DNA of 9,807 nt from the NCBI GenBank assembly GCA_903828025.1, contig CAIKKO010000191.1, positions 1-9,807 on the forward strand, in the 5' to 3' direction. The notes under the pieces are model-generated. The model was given only the letters and a program-made list of their open reading frames with translations. It was not told where the DNA came from and ran no database searches. Within the stretch, counting starts at the first letter, position 1, and every line of letters starts with the position of its first letter. This stretch comes from an uncultured Sphingomonadales bacterium. GTDB lineage: Bacteria; Pseudomonadota; Alphaproteobacteria; Sphingomonadales; Sphingomonadaceae. This document shows, piece after piece, positions 1-6,990 of the stretch. The position numbers were made by a program, and so were the translations under genes.

Positions 1-244
1 CCTCGAACACCGCGATCAGCTTTTCGACCAGCGCGATACGGTCGTCGAGCGAGAGCGCGGAGTAGCCATCAAACGCCGCGCGCGCGGCCTGCATCGCGCG
101 GTCGACATCATCGGGCCCGCACAGCGCCACACGCGCGCAGACGTCCTCGGTCGCGGGATTGATGGCCTCGAACACTGCGGTCGAGGTCGCGGGCAAGGCC
201 CATGCGCCGTTGATGTAGGAGGGGAGGGGAGTTGGCTCAGACAT
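1..244 (-). CDS. Aldehyde dehydrogenase family protein, N-terminal fragment (runs off the left edge)
   Basis: Read from an ATG at 244-242, this frame stays open to base 1 (81 codons plus one base). The start reads MSEPTPLPSYINGAWALPAT, followed by a segment with INPATEDV (about 28-35) and DDVDRAMQAARAAF (about 46-59). This is the usual opening of NAD(P)+-dependent aldehyde dehydrogenases: 'YINGxW', 'NPATE', then 'DVDRAVxAAxxAF'. The catalytic Cys and Glu and most of the NAD fold lie outside the window, so substrate class cannot be judged. The start overlaps the end of the permease gene by 8 bases (ATGTCTGA holds both the start and the upstream TGA), which suggests translational coupling and membership of the same leftward operon. 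In context it probably oxidises an aldehyde made by the pathway, for example a semialdehyde or formaldehyde; that is inference. Family call is firm, function open. Confidence 0.85.
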   Translation of the reverse strand, partial: MSEPTPLPSYINGAWALPATSTAVFEAINPATEDVCARVALCGPDDVDRAMQAARAAFDGYSALSLDDRIALVEKLIAVFE

Positions 245-1547
245 AACCGATGGCTCGCTTCTGGTCTTCGACGATCGTTTTGGCCGCCATGAAATAGTGG
301 AACGCCGCCCAGAAGCCCGTGGGGGCCAGGATCAGCAACGCGGAACGGAGCGAGGCCGCATCAGGGCCAGCAGGTCCGGCGAAATAGTCGCTAAGCAGGC
401 CGACACCCTGCGGCGCGACGATCAGGTTGAACACATTCGCCACGAGCAGCGCAATGGCGCTGAACATCGCGCGCATCTTCGGCGGCGCAAGGTTCTGGCC
501 AAGCGCAAAGGCCGGGCCGATGTAGAAATAGATGCCCGGAATGAACAGCCACAGCGAGACCGTCGCGAGCGCCATATTGTGCGTGTAAATCGCAAGGATC
601 GAGGGCACCGTGGCCACAGCCGTCACGCCGCCGAGCAGATATACAATCTTGCGCGGATCGGTGAACGAAGGCCGACCGAGCAGCCACGCGGTGAGTAGCG
701 AAGCGCCGATGCCCATGACCAAGTGGATCGGCCCGACAATCGCGCCTGCCTGGCCGACATCGATGCTGTAGGTGCGCTGCAGGAAAGTCGGGATGAACCA
801 CATCAGGCCCCAGCCCCAGAGCGCCGCAACTCCGCTGCCCATCATGACATGGACCGCCGAACGCTGGCTCAGGCAGAAGCGCATTGTTTCCGCGAGGGTG
901 GGATTGTCATCGGAGGTGACGACGTCGAGACAGCCGCGCTTGGGCTCGCGGATCGTCGCCATGATCAGCAGCGCGAGCAGGATGCCGGGTATGCCGAGCA
1001 CGAGGAACGCCGCGCGCCAGCCATAGGCATGCGCCACCGCACCGGCCATGTCCGCCCCGATCCATGCACCGATGGGGGCACCGAGGCAAAAGATCGTCAG
1101 CGCCATCGGGCGCCGCGCGGCGGGGAAATAGTCGCAGATGATCGAGTTGCACGAAGGCGTGCCGCCCGCCTCGCCAACGCCGACCCCCATGCGCGCGAGC
1201 AGCAGCTGGGTATAGCCTTTGGAGAGGCCGCACATCGTCGTCATCAGCGACCACAGCGTGATCGAGATCGCCAGCAGGTTGCGCCGGTTGTAGCGGTCGG
1301 CAATCCACGAGAGCGGAATACCCATGCTGACATAGAAAAATGCCAGTGACACGCCCGTCAGGAACGCCACGCCGCCGTCGCTGAGGTGCAGGTCGAGCCG
1401 GATCTGCTCGAGTACGGTCGACATCACGTAGCGGTCGGCGATGTTGATCGTATAGGCCAGCATCATGATGAACAGCACGTACCAGCGTAGCCCGAACGAG
1501 GCGTTTTCCTCGCCGGCGGGGGCTGCTGTTGCACCTATTGCTGCCAT
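237..1547 (-). CDS. MFS permease, Spinster-like subgroup
   Basis: A 436-residue inner-membrane protein with about 12 hydrophobic segments, the normal size for the major facilitator superfamily. The first helix (about 21-42) ends in NIADRYVMS with Asp38-Arg39. The loop 2-3 signature lies at about 76-89 (GIPLSWIADRYNRR). ARMGVGVGEAGGTP (118-131), GWRAAF (176-181) and EPKRG (201-205) follow in the order expected of Spinster-like transporters, which in sphingomonads often sit in catabolic clusters. The start at 1547 is supported by AGGA seven bases upstream (1558-1555). The gene begins 31 bp after the sulfotransferase stop and overlaps the aldehyde dehydrogenase start by 8 bp, so it is probably co-transcribed with both. 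It would carry the pathway substrate, or export a product, across the inner membrane; direction and substrate cannot be read from sequence. No broken motifs seen. Confidence 0.92.
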   Translation of the reverse strand: MAAIGATAAPAGEENASFGLRWYVLFIMMLAYTINIADRYVMSTVLEQIRLDLHLSDGGVAFLTGVSLAFFYVSMGIPLSWIADRYNRRNLLAISITLWSLMTTMCGLSKGYTQLLLARMGVGVGEAGGTPSCNSIICDYFPAARRPMALTIFCLGAPIGAWIGADMAGAVAHAYGWRAAFLVLGIPGILLALLIMATIREPKRGCLDVVTSDDNPTLAETMRFCLSQRSAVHVMMGSGVAALWGWGLMWFIPTFLQRTYSIDVGQAGAIVGPIHLVMGIGASLLTAWLLGRPSFTDPRKIVYLLGGVTAVATVPSILAIYTHNMALATVSLWLFIPGIYFYIGPAFALGQNLAPPKMRAMFSAIALLVANVFNLIVAPQGVGLLSDYFAGPAGPDAASLRSALLILAPTGFWAAFHYFMAAKTIVEDQKRAIGYV

Positions 1548-1578
1548 TGGCTGATCCTGTCCCTGAGTTTGCTTGTCG

Positions 1579-3639
1579 TCACGCGGCGAGATTTGGCCCG
1601 AGCGCTGCGCGCAGCGGTTCGAGCCAAGGTTCGAACTTCTTCCACTGATCGAGCCCGTCGCGGAAGATCGGTTGACGGACTTGTTCGGAACTTGGCGTGC
1701 GGACGCTGCGCTTGGTCTTGTGGAACTCCATGCATGCCGCCTCGAACGGCAAGCCGCAATAGTCCAAAATCCGCCGTACGCTGCCTTCGAGATCGTCGAT
1801 CACGTCCTCGTTCTGCACCCGCCGCACCCGGCTGGGCAGAACCGCATCCCAGTGATCCATCAGCTCGACATAGGTGCGGTAATAGCGGGCGATATCCTCG
1901 ATCCCGTAAGTGAATTCCTGGCCTTGCGCGAACAGCTGCTTGAAGTTGCTGAAGCAGCACGCCATCGCATCGCGCCGCGCGTCGATGATTTTCGCGTTTG
2001 GCAGGATCAGGTGGATCAGCCCGATGTGCCGGAAATTGTTCGGCATCTTGTCGACGAAATATGGCCGCCCCAGCGCGCGGTTGGGCATAGTATCGGCGAT
2101 GTACTGCTCGCCGTAGCTGCGGATCGCCGCCTCATCGAGCTCGGTCAGCACGCCGGGATAGCGCGGATCATCGAAATTGAGCTCGCGGCCCTGCAATTCG
2201 TGCACGATGCGCTGGATATCGGGCAGTTCCTGCGTGCCCTCGACCATGCTGTGGGAGGCAAGGATCTGCTCGATCAAAGTCGAACCTGAACGCGGCAGGC
2301 CGAGCACGAAAATTGGTGACGGGTCATCCAGACCCCAGCCTTCGCGCTCGGCGAAGAAGGCGCTTGTGCAGACGCGCTTCTGTTCGCGGGTGTTGGTCTC
2401 GAATACCGTCGGGATATAGCCGTTGCTGGCGCGGTGCATGGTGTTGCCCCGTTCATAGGCGGCCCATGATCCAGCGAAGTCGCCCTTGTCCTCAAGCGCT
2501 TTGCCCAGCGCGAAAGCGATGTGAATCCGGTCGATTTCCGTGGTCGCGGCGTGGTCGAGCCGTTCGCGCATCACCGCGATGGAAGCGTCCGAGAACCGGT
2601 AGGTCTTGAGATTGGCGAGGCTCCACCACGCGTCGCCGAAATCGGGCCGGTCGGCGGTTGCGGCCATATAGGCGTCGATGGCCTCGTCCGTCCGCGCCTC
2701 GGTCTTGAGCGCGTGGCCTAGCCAGAGGTTGAGATCGGCGCGGCGCACCCGCGCTTCGGGCGCATCGCCCGGAATTTCCTGCAAAATCTCCCGGTAGATC
2801 GGAATCACGCCTTCGAAATCGCCGAGCCCGACTTGGATGGTGGCGGCCTGTGTGCGGTGGGCATGATTGGTGGGATCAGCCTGCAGCAGCGGCTCCAGCG
2901 CCGCACGCGCTTGCGGAAACTTGTGGCGCGCAATCAGCACTTGCACATATTCGTGGCGTGCATCCCGGTGGTCCGGCACCAGCGCCAGGACCCCTTCATA
3001 GAGCGCTTCTGCATCGTCGAGCACATTGCGCTTGTGTCCGATTTGCGCCAGCAGCCGCATCGCCTCGGGATGATCGCCGACCTCGAGCAGGAAGCGCCGG
3101 ATCAGCAGTTCGGCGGTGTCGAGCTCGTCATCACCATAAAGCACTTTGGCATGAACAATCGGCGGCGGGAGGCTGGCGAGATGGGTGCAGTGCTTCGCGG
3201 CCAAACCGGCACTCGCGGTGTCGCCCGTCATCCGAAACAACCCGTCGAGCATGCGCCAGCCCATCGACAGCGCCGGATTGATCATCACGGCCGTGCGCAG
3301 ATCGGCAATCGCGGCGGGCGCATCGCGCCGCGCGACGTGGCATAGCCCGCGCTCGAGAAACATCTGGCTGAAACCCGGATGGTGCTTGGCAAGGCGTTCG
3401 AGCGCCGCCAGCGCGGCATCTGTCTGCTTCATCATGCGCAGCGAATGCGCTTCGATCAGCAGGAGATCACGGTTCGCAGGATCGGCTGCGAGCATGCGGT
3501 TCGCGCCCGCCGCTGCTGCTGGATAGTCACCCTCGGCCTGAAGGGCGTGCAGGGCCCTGATGTCTGCCTCCAGCGGAGCGGCAGATGGCAGGGGAGGCCG
3601 GGTGTGGTCAGAAATAGGCGAGTTAACTTGCGTGGCCAT
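1579..3639 (-). CDS. TPR-repeat sulfotransferase family protein
   Basis: A 686-residue two-part protein. Residues about 25-400 are helical tetratricopeptide-like repeats (I count roughly eight, recognised by patterns such as 'A..L...GD...A' and 'P.N'). Residues about 440-680 form a sulfotransferase domain. The PAPS 5'-phosphosulfate loop is LGLPRSGSTLIEQ, with PRSGST at 449-454. VDKMPNNFRHIGLIH (about 526) and the IDARRDAMACCFSNF segment (about 550-565) match the 3'-phosphate-binding region. The family would move sulfate from PAPS to a hydroxyl or amine, and the repeats probably hold a protein or large partner. No signal peptide or membrane segment is evident, so it is probably cytoplasmic. 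I chose the ATG at 3639 because AGGAAAG (3652-3646) precedes it. A longer in-frame start at 3702 would begin inside a terminator-like hairpin and lacks a binding site. Such genes are common beside TonB receptors in sphingomonads, but no substrate is established to my knowledge. Confidence 0.9.
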   Translation of the reverse strand: MATQVNSPISDHTRPPLPSAAPLEADIRALHALQAEGDYPAAAAGANRMLAADPANRDLLLIEAHSLRMMKQTDAALAALERLAKHHPGFSQMFLERGLCHVARRDAPAAIADLRTAVMINPALSMGWRMLDGLFRMTGDTASAGLAAKHCTHLASLPPPIVHAKVLYGDDELDTAELLIRRFLLEVGDHPEAMRLLAQIGHKRNVLDDAEALYEGVLALVPDHRDARHEYVQVLIARHKFPQARAALEPLLQADPTNHAHRTQAATIQVGLGDFEGVIPIYREILQEIPGDAPEARVRRADLNLWLGHALKTEARTDEAIDAYMAATADRPDFGDAWWSLANLKTYRFSDASIAVMRERLDHAATTEIDRIHIAFALGKALEDKGDFAGSWAAYERGNTMHRASNGYIPTVFETNTREQKRVCTSAFFAEREGWGLDDPSPIFVLGLPRSGSTLIEQILASHSMVEGTQELPDIQRIVHELQGRELNFDDPRYPGVLTELDEAAIRSYGEQYIADTMPNRALGRPYFVDKMPNNFRHIGLIHLILPNAKIIDARRDAMACCFSNFKQLFAQGQEFTYGIEDIARYYRTYVELMDHWDAVLPSRVRRVQNEDVIDDLEGSVRRILDYCGLPFEAACMEFHKTKRSVRTPSSEQVRQPIFRDGLDQWKKFEPWLEPLRAALGPNLAA

Positions 3640-3645
3640 TCCGCA

Positions 3646-3652
3646 CTTTCCT
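3646..3652 (-). promoter_or_regulatory. Ribosome binding site deciding the sulfotransferase start
   Basis: AGGAAAG on the minus strand, ending six bases before the ATG at 3639. It favours this start over the in-frame ATG 63 bases upstream at 3702, which lies in the hairpin and has no such site. Confidence 0.65.
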
Positions 3653-3700
3653 GTCGGCAACCGCCGCGTGCCTATCAAACTCGCGGAACCGCCAGAAAGC

Positions 3701-3729
3701 AAGGGGTGGTGCTTGCGGCACCACCCCTT
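3701..3729 (-). terminator. Perfect 12-bp hairpin after the TonB receptor gene
   Basis: AAGGGGTGGTGC (3701-3712) pairs without mismatch to GCACCACCCCTT (3718-3729) around a 5-base loop (3713-3717). It lies 23 bases past the receptor stop codon. On the minus strand the second arm is followed by GCTTTCTGG, only a short, interrupted T-rich stretch. It is therefore a strong stem with a weak U-tract: either an intrinsic terminator that lets some transcription through to the sulfotransferase gene 61 bp further on, or a 3' stabilising structure for receptor mRNA. The stem is also self-complementary on the plus strand, but no gene converges there. Confidence 0.75.
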
Positions 3730-3752
3730 CCTGTCACGTCATCAGCATCCGA

Positions 3753-6443
3753 TCAGTACTTGGTGCTGATCTTGATGCCGTAGGTCAGCGGACGCACGAT
3801 CGTCGAGGTCTTGATGAACTGCGACGAGTTGGTGAACGTCGAGGCGTGGCTGTTGAACAGGTTGTCGCCGAACAGCGTCACGGTCCAGTTGTCACGCGTG
3901 AAACCGATCTGCGCATCGGTGAGGGCATAGCCCTTCATCTTGTAGCGCAGCACGGTCGTACCCGGGACGATGATCCCGCCGGGCGTGATACCGTTGCCGT
4001 TGCCTGCAACGTCACCCGACGGATAAGTGCCCGGCTCGTTGTAGTACGAGCTGGTGTAGTTCACGCCGCCGGCGACGAACCAGTTCATGTCACCCTTGGT
4101 CCATTCGTAACGGCCACGGATGTTGCCCTGGAAGTGCGGGCTGAACGGGGTGATGCTGCCGGGGGTGCCAAACGGGCTCTGCACGTCCTTGACTGCACCG
4201 CCGGAGAACACCTGAGTGATGCACTTGCCGAAGCTCGAAACACCCGGGTTGTTGGCGATGAAGCACGGCGAGTTGGCCTGTTTGCTGTCGTTGTAGGTTG
4301 CCGAACCCTGGATCGTCAGCCCGTCGGTCGGACGAGCCACGATCTGCGCTTCGACACCCTTGATGTGGTAGGTCGGGCCATTGACCGCGAACGCGGTGTT
4401 GCCGAAGCCTGCTGCCGGGTTGAAGAAGCCGATCTGGATGTTGTCCCAGCTCATGTAGTAGGCCGACATGTTGAGCGTCAGCTTGCGGTCAAACAGGTCG
4501 GTCTTGAAACCGGCTTCCCAGTTGGTGAGGTTGTCCGGGGCATAAGCCGCAGGAACCAGCAGCTGCGGTGCGTGCGGTGCAATCGGGTCCTTCACGCGGG
4601 CCGAAGACCCACGGTTGAACGCGCCGGGGCGGAAGCCCTGGCTCCACGTTGCATAGACCAAGGTGCCCGGCGCCGGCTTCCAAGCGATCGTGGCCTTGCT
4701 CTTGAAGCCGTTGTAAGACGACTTGAGGTTCTGTGCATCGAGGTTCGAACCCGTCGCGCAGACCGGCACCTGATAGCAGCCGCCGTTGAACGAGGAGTAG
4801 ACCGAGCCGGTCTCGTATTCCTTGTAGTAGTAGTGGCGGGTGCCGCCCGTGAGGGTCAGGTTCGGCAGGATGTCGAAATCGACCGAGAGGAACTGGGCGT
4901 ACTGCTTGAAGCCGCGCTGGGTGTCTTCACCGAAGGCAACGCCCGGACCGCGGGGTCCGGCGACGTTGAGCGTTGCGGCGGGGTTAGGAGCGACGAGGCC
5001 CATGCAGACCGTACCGGCAGCCTTGATGGCCGCTGACGTCAGCGAAGGATCGCACGACGGGATCGTCTTGTAATCCCAGTCCTGGTTGTCCTGAATCTTG
5101 AACGATTCGTAGTACGCACCCGCGATGGCCCGGATCCGGCCGGTATCCGGCGTGCTGATGCGGAATTCGTGGCTTTCGTGGGTGTTGCGGACCTTGTCCG
5201 TCCAGTAGCTGGTCGGCGAGTAGCAATGGGGTTCTGCACCCACGTTCCAGTAGTAGTTGGCGCCGCCCGTGCACTGGTAGAAGATGCCGTAGGTCGAGCG
5301 GGCGTAGTTGGTGTAGTCGCCCTGCTGCGAAATGTGGCGGGTCAGATAAGCGCCAGTGTAGATGACCTTGAAATCACCGATCTTGCCGTTGATGGTCCAC
5401 GCCGTGTTCGAGAAGTCGTCCTTGTTGTACTGGGGCGAGAACAACGTGGACGAAAGACCCGTGAGCGGCTTGTAATCGTAGTCATACGTCTGGACTGCAA
5501 ACGTGCCCTTCGATTCCAGCTTCTGGTACGCTTCGGTCACCAGCATGTCCCATTCGGGCGCAATCTGCCAGGCCAGCGAGACACGGCCGCCGGTGTAATC
5601 GACCGGGTTGGAGTTGTCCTCGACCAGCGAGTTGTTGTCGTACTTGCCCTGGCTCTCCTGCTGCGCAGGGGTGAGCTTGTTCTGGTTGCCCTTATAGGCG
5701 AGGTAGTACGCACCAAGGTCGGTCGGCTGCCGAGTGAAAGTCGAGTACTTGTTGTCGATGTAGCCGCCGTGGTGGTCAGCGTAGAGCACCGCGCGGATGG
5801 CAAGCTTGTCTTCGACGATCGGCAGATTGACCATCGCGTTGAACGAACCATTCACCGAACCGCCGGCCGTGCCGCCGAAGCTGCCTTCCATCCGGCCCTC
5901 GAACTTGCCGAGCTTGGGCTTGTTGGTGATGTAGCGCAGCACACCGGCCTGCGCGCCGCCGCCGAAGAGGGTGCCCTGCGGACCCTCGAGCACTTCAACG
6001 CGCTCGATATCAGCAACATAAATGTCGACGTTACGCGCCGGGAACTGCATCGACTGATCGTCGAGGTAGACGGCCACGTTCGGGAAGCCGCCGATCGTTG
6101 CCGACGACTGCTGTCCGGCAAAACCGGCCGAAAGGCCGCGCAGGAAAATCGCGCCCTGGCCCGGACCGTTGTTCGAGAAGGTGACGTTCGGCGTGTACTT
6201 GAGCAGGCCTTCGATCGAGGTGACGTTGAGCTTGCTCAGCGTGTCAGTGCTGAACGCCTGCAGCGTCAGCGGCACGTCCTGGATCGACTGATCGCGGCGC
6301 TGTGCGGTCACGATGATTTCGTCCGAATGGACAGCGGGGGTGTCGGCGGCTGCCTGCGGGGCGGCGTTCTGCGCATAGGCCAGATTGCCCGAACCCATCG
6401 CCACGGCCGCAACGGCGCATGACATCATAAACCGTGATTTCAT
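3753..6443 (-). CDS. TonB-dependent outer-membrane receptor
   Basis: An 896-residue receptor that would import a ligand across the outer membrane using TonB-ExbBD energy. Residues 1-24 are a signal peptide (MKSR, a hydrophobic stretch, cleavage after NLAYA). DEIIVTAQRR (41-50) is the TonB-box region. The plug spans about 50-170 and includes DVPLTLQAF, IFLRGLS and VEVLEGPQGTLFGGGAQAG (around 146-165). The rest is a 22-strand-type beta-barrel with alternating, aromatic-rich strands, ending in GIKISTKY. There is no extra N-terminal signalling domain of the FecA type, so it should not control a sigma factor. The mature protein has exactly eight Cys, in four close pairs (391/407, 464/480, 556/562, 727/741), probably disulfides in surface loops. 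I chose the ATG at 6443 because GGGGG (6453-6449) sits five bases before it; an ATG at 6455 is four codons longer. It is the first gene of the leftward group. Ligand unknown. Confidence 0.95.
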   Translation of the reverse strand: MKSRFMMSCAVAAVAMGSGNLAYAQNAAPQAAADTPAVHSDEIIVTAQRRDQSIQDVPLTLQAFSTDTLSKLNVTSIEGLLKYTPNVTFSNNGPGQGAIFLRGLSAGFAGQQSSATIGGFPNVAVYLDDQSMQFPARNVDIYVADIERVEVLEGPQGTLFGGGAQAGVLRYITNKPKLGKFEGRMEGSFGGTAGGSVNGSFNAMVNLPIVEDKLAIRAVLYADHHGGYIDNKYSTFTRQPTDLGAYYLAYKGNQNKLTPAQQESQGKYDNNSLVEDNSNPVDYTGGRVSLAWQIAPEWDMLVTEAYQKLESKGTFAVQTYDYDYKPLTGLSSTLFSPQYNKDDFSNTAWTINGKIGDFKVIYTGAYLTRHISQQGDYTNYARSTYGIFYQCTGGANYYWNVGAEPHCYSPTSYWTDKVRNTHESHEFRISTPDTGRIRAIAGAYYESFKIQDNQDWDYKTIPSCDPSLTSAAIKAAGTVCMGLVAPNPAATLNVAGPRGPGVAFGEDTQRGFKQYAQFLSVDFDILPNLTLTGGTRHYYYKEYETGSVYSSFNGGCYQVPVCATGSNLDAQNLKSSYNGFKSKATIAWKPAPGTLVYATWSQGFRPGAFNRGSSARVKDPIAPHAPQLLVPAAYAPDNLTNWEAGFKTDLFDRKLTLNMSAYYMSWDNIQIGFFNPAAGFGNTAFAVNGPTYHIKGVEAQIVARPTDGLTIQGSATYNDSKQANSPCFIANNPGVSSFGKCITQVFSGGAVKDVQSPFGTPGSITPFSPHFQGNIRGRYEWTKGDMNWFVAGGVNYTSSYYNEPGTYPSGDVAGNGNGITPGGIIVPGTTVLRYKMKGYALTDAQIGFTRDNWTVTLFGDNLFNSHASTFTNSSQFIKTSTIVRPLTYGIKISTKY

Positions 6444-6448
6444 TAGAA

Positions 6449-6453
6449 CCCCC
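6449..6453 (-). promoter_or_regulatory. Ribosome binding site of the TonB receptor gene
   Basis: GGGGG on the minus strand, five bases before the ATG at 6443. It overlaps the alternative in-frame ATG at 6455-6453, which has no well-placed site of its own. This supports the shorter start. Confidence 0.5.
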
Positions 6454-6631
6454 ATCGTTTCAATTCGTTACCCTGAAAACGGGCCCTCAGCCCGCCCAAG
6501 CGGCGCAGTAGGCAGGATACGGAAAAAATCAGGCGAAGCCGCAATCGGGAAAGGGGCTGGCAGGCACACTTGCGCCCAACTGCCGATCGACCGCGACCCG
6601 GCCGATATCCATCCAAACTGCCAATTCCCTG

Positions 6632-6637
6632 ATTATA
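6632..6637 (-). promoter_or_regulatory. Candidate -10 box for the leftward (TonB receptor) operon
   Basis: The minus strand reads TATAAT, a perfect match to the -10 consensus. Transcription would start near 6625 and give a leader of about 180 bases before the receptor ATG at 6443. The hexamer 17 bp upstream is CAAAGT, which does not resemble TTGACA, and there is no extended -10 TG. If real, the promoter probably needs an activator; the TTTGCC...GGCA element at 6657-6671 lies just where one would bind. A TATAAT in AT-richer DNA can also occur by chance. Confidence 0.4.
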
Positions 6638-6656
6638 CTCCCCATTCCACACGTAC

Positions 6657-6671
6657 TTTGCCGCTTTGGCA
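6657..6671. repeat. Candidate operator copy 1 (TTTGCC-N5-GGCA)
   Basis: TTTGCCGCTTTGGCA contains the inverted repeat TGCC (6659-6662) and GGCA (6668-6671). It covers the -35 position of the candidate leftward promoter. A similar element lies 53 bp away at 6710. Short arms, so only a candidate. Confidence 0.35.
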
Positions 6672-6709
6672 GAACGGTATGGGAAAGCCTGCGCGAAATC
6701 CACCCCCTC

Positions 6710-6724
6710 TTTGCCTTTGGGCAA
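6710..6724. repeat. Candidate operator copy 2 (TTGCC-N4-GGCAA)
   Basis: TTTGCCTTTGGGCAA contains TTGCC (6711-6715) and GGCAA (6720-6724), a 5-bp inverted repeat with a 4-base centre. Its ends match the element at 6657-6671. The starts are 53 bp apart, close to five helical turns, so two dimers could bind on the same DNA face. Confidence 0.35.
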
Positions 6725-6800
6725 GGTCGTGAAAAAGTGTGGCTTTTTGGCCCCGGATTGCTGAACGCTCCGGTGATGGTGTGAACATTCTCTTGATTCG

Positions 6801-6806
6801 TATGAT
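6801..6806 (+). promoter_or_regulatory. Weak candidate -10 for the rightward (Rieske) operon
   Basis: TATGAT differs from TATAAT at one base and lies in an AT-rich patch about 185 bases before the Rieske ATG. No recognisable -35 hexamer lies 16-18 bp upstream. This is the best candidate I found for the rightward operon but it is poorly supported. Confidence 0.2.
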
Positions 6807-6990
6807 TTTTATGACAGTTTTCCATCTTCCGGCGCGCCGCCTTGCGCGCTCCGGCCACGCGGCGGAGGGCAGGTTGCGGGTCAATTTGTGATTTTGCCAT
6901 AGGTTCATGCGGAAATCCGATTGGATGCCTCCGCCGCCATGGTCCACCCGAAGAGCATCGGTTCCTTGCTCATTCTTGGACATTTCTCTC

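Larger units (their letters stand above)
6444..6990. other. 547-bp divergent intergenic region
   Basis: This stretch separates the leftward and rightward groups and carries no convincing gene. The minus-strand frame at 6900-6529 is open, but its translation is rich in scattered basic residues and resembles no family I know. Base composition is visibly less GC-rich around 6610-6660 and 6780-6820, as expected of promoter DNA. It holds a perfect TATAAT on the minus strand (6637-6632), two related TTTGCC...GGCA elements (6657-6671, 6710-6724), a short AAAAAG/CTTTTT inverted repeat (6732-6737 with 6743-6748) and a TATGA direct repeat (6801-6805, 6810-6814). Both groups are probably controlled from here. 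Confidence 0.7.

Noticed and set aside
3640..3702. Longer start for the sulfotransferase at 3702
   Set aside because: The extra 21 codons begin inside the 12-bp hairpin and have no ribosome binding site, while the ATG at 3639 has AGGAAAG well placed.
3846..5036. 396-codon plus-strand open frame opposite the receptor's barrel
   Set aside because: Same reasoning: shadow of a real gene, no start context or recognisable motif.
5169..6422. 417-codon plus-strand open frame opposite the TonB receptor
   Set aside because: It is antisense to a clearly recognisable receptor, and its translation is dominated by Arg, Val, Asp and Gly with no family resemblance, as expected of a GC-rich shadow frame.
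6732..6748. AAAAAG/CTTTTT inverted repeat as a terminator
   Set aside because: The stem is six A-T-rich pairs, no gene ends near it on either strand, and no T-tract follows a GC-rich stem.
6801..6814. TATGA direct repeat (6801-6805, 6810-6814) as an operator
   Set aside because: Five-base repeats in an AT-rich patch are expected by chance and no further copies are present.
6529..6900. 123-codon minus-strand open frame in the divergent intergenic region
   Set aside because: It has no good ribosome binding site, an irregular composition, no recognisable domain, and it would cover the candidate promoter and operator elements. Conservation in relatives would be needed to revive it.
6907..6990. 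Longer start for the Rieske oxygenase at 6907
   Set aside because: The added 28 residues (MRKSDWMPPPPWS...) do not look like the family, and AGG lies only three bases before that ATG. A transcript starting very near 6907 could still use it, so this is not fully excluded.
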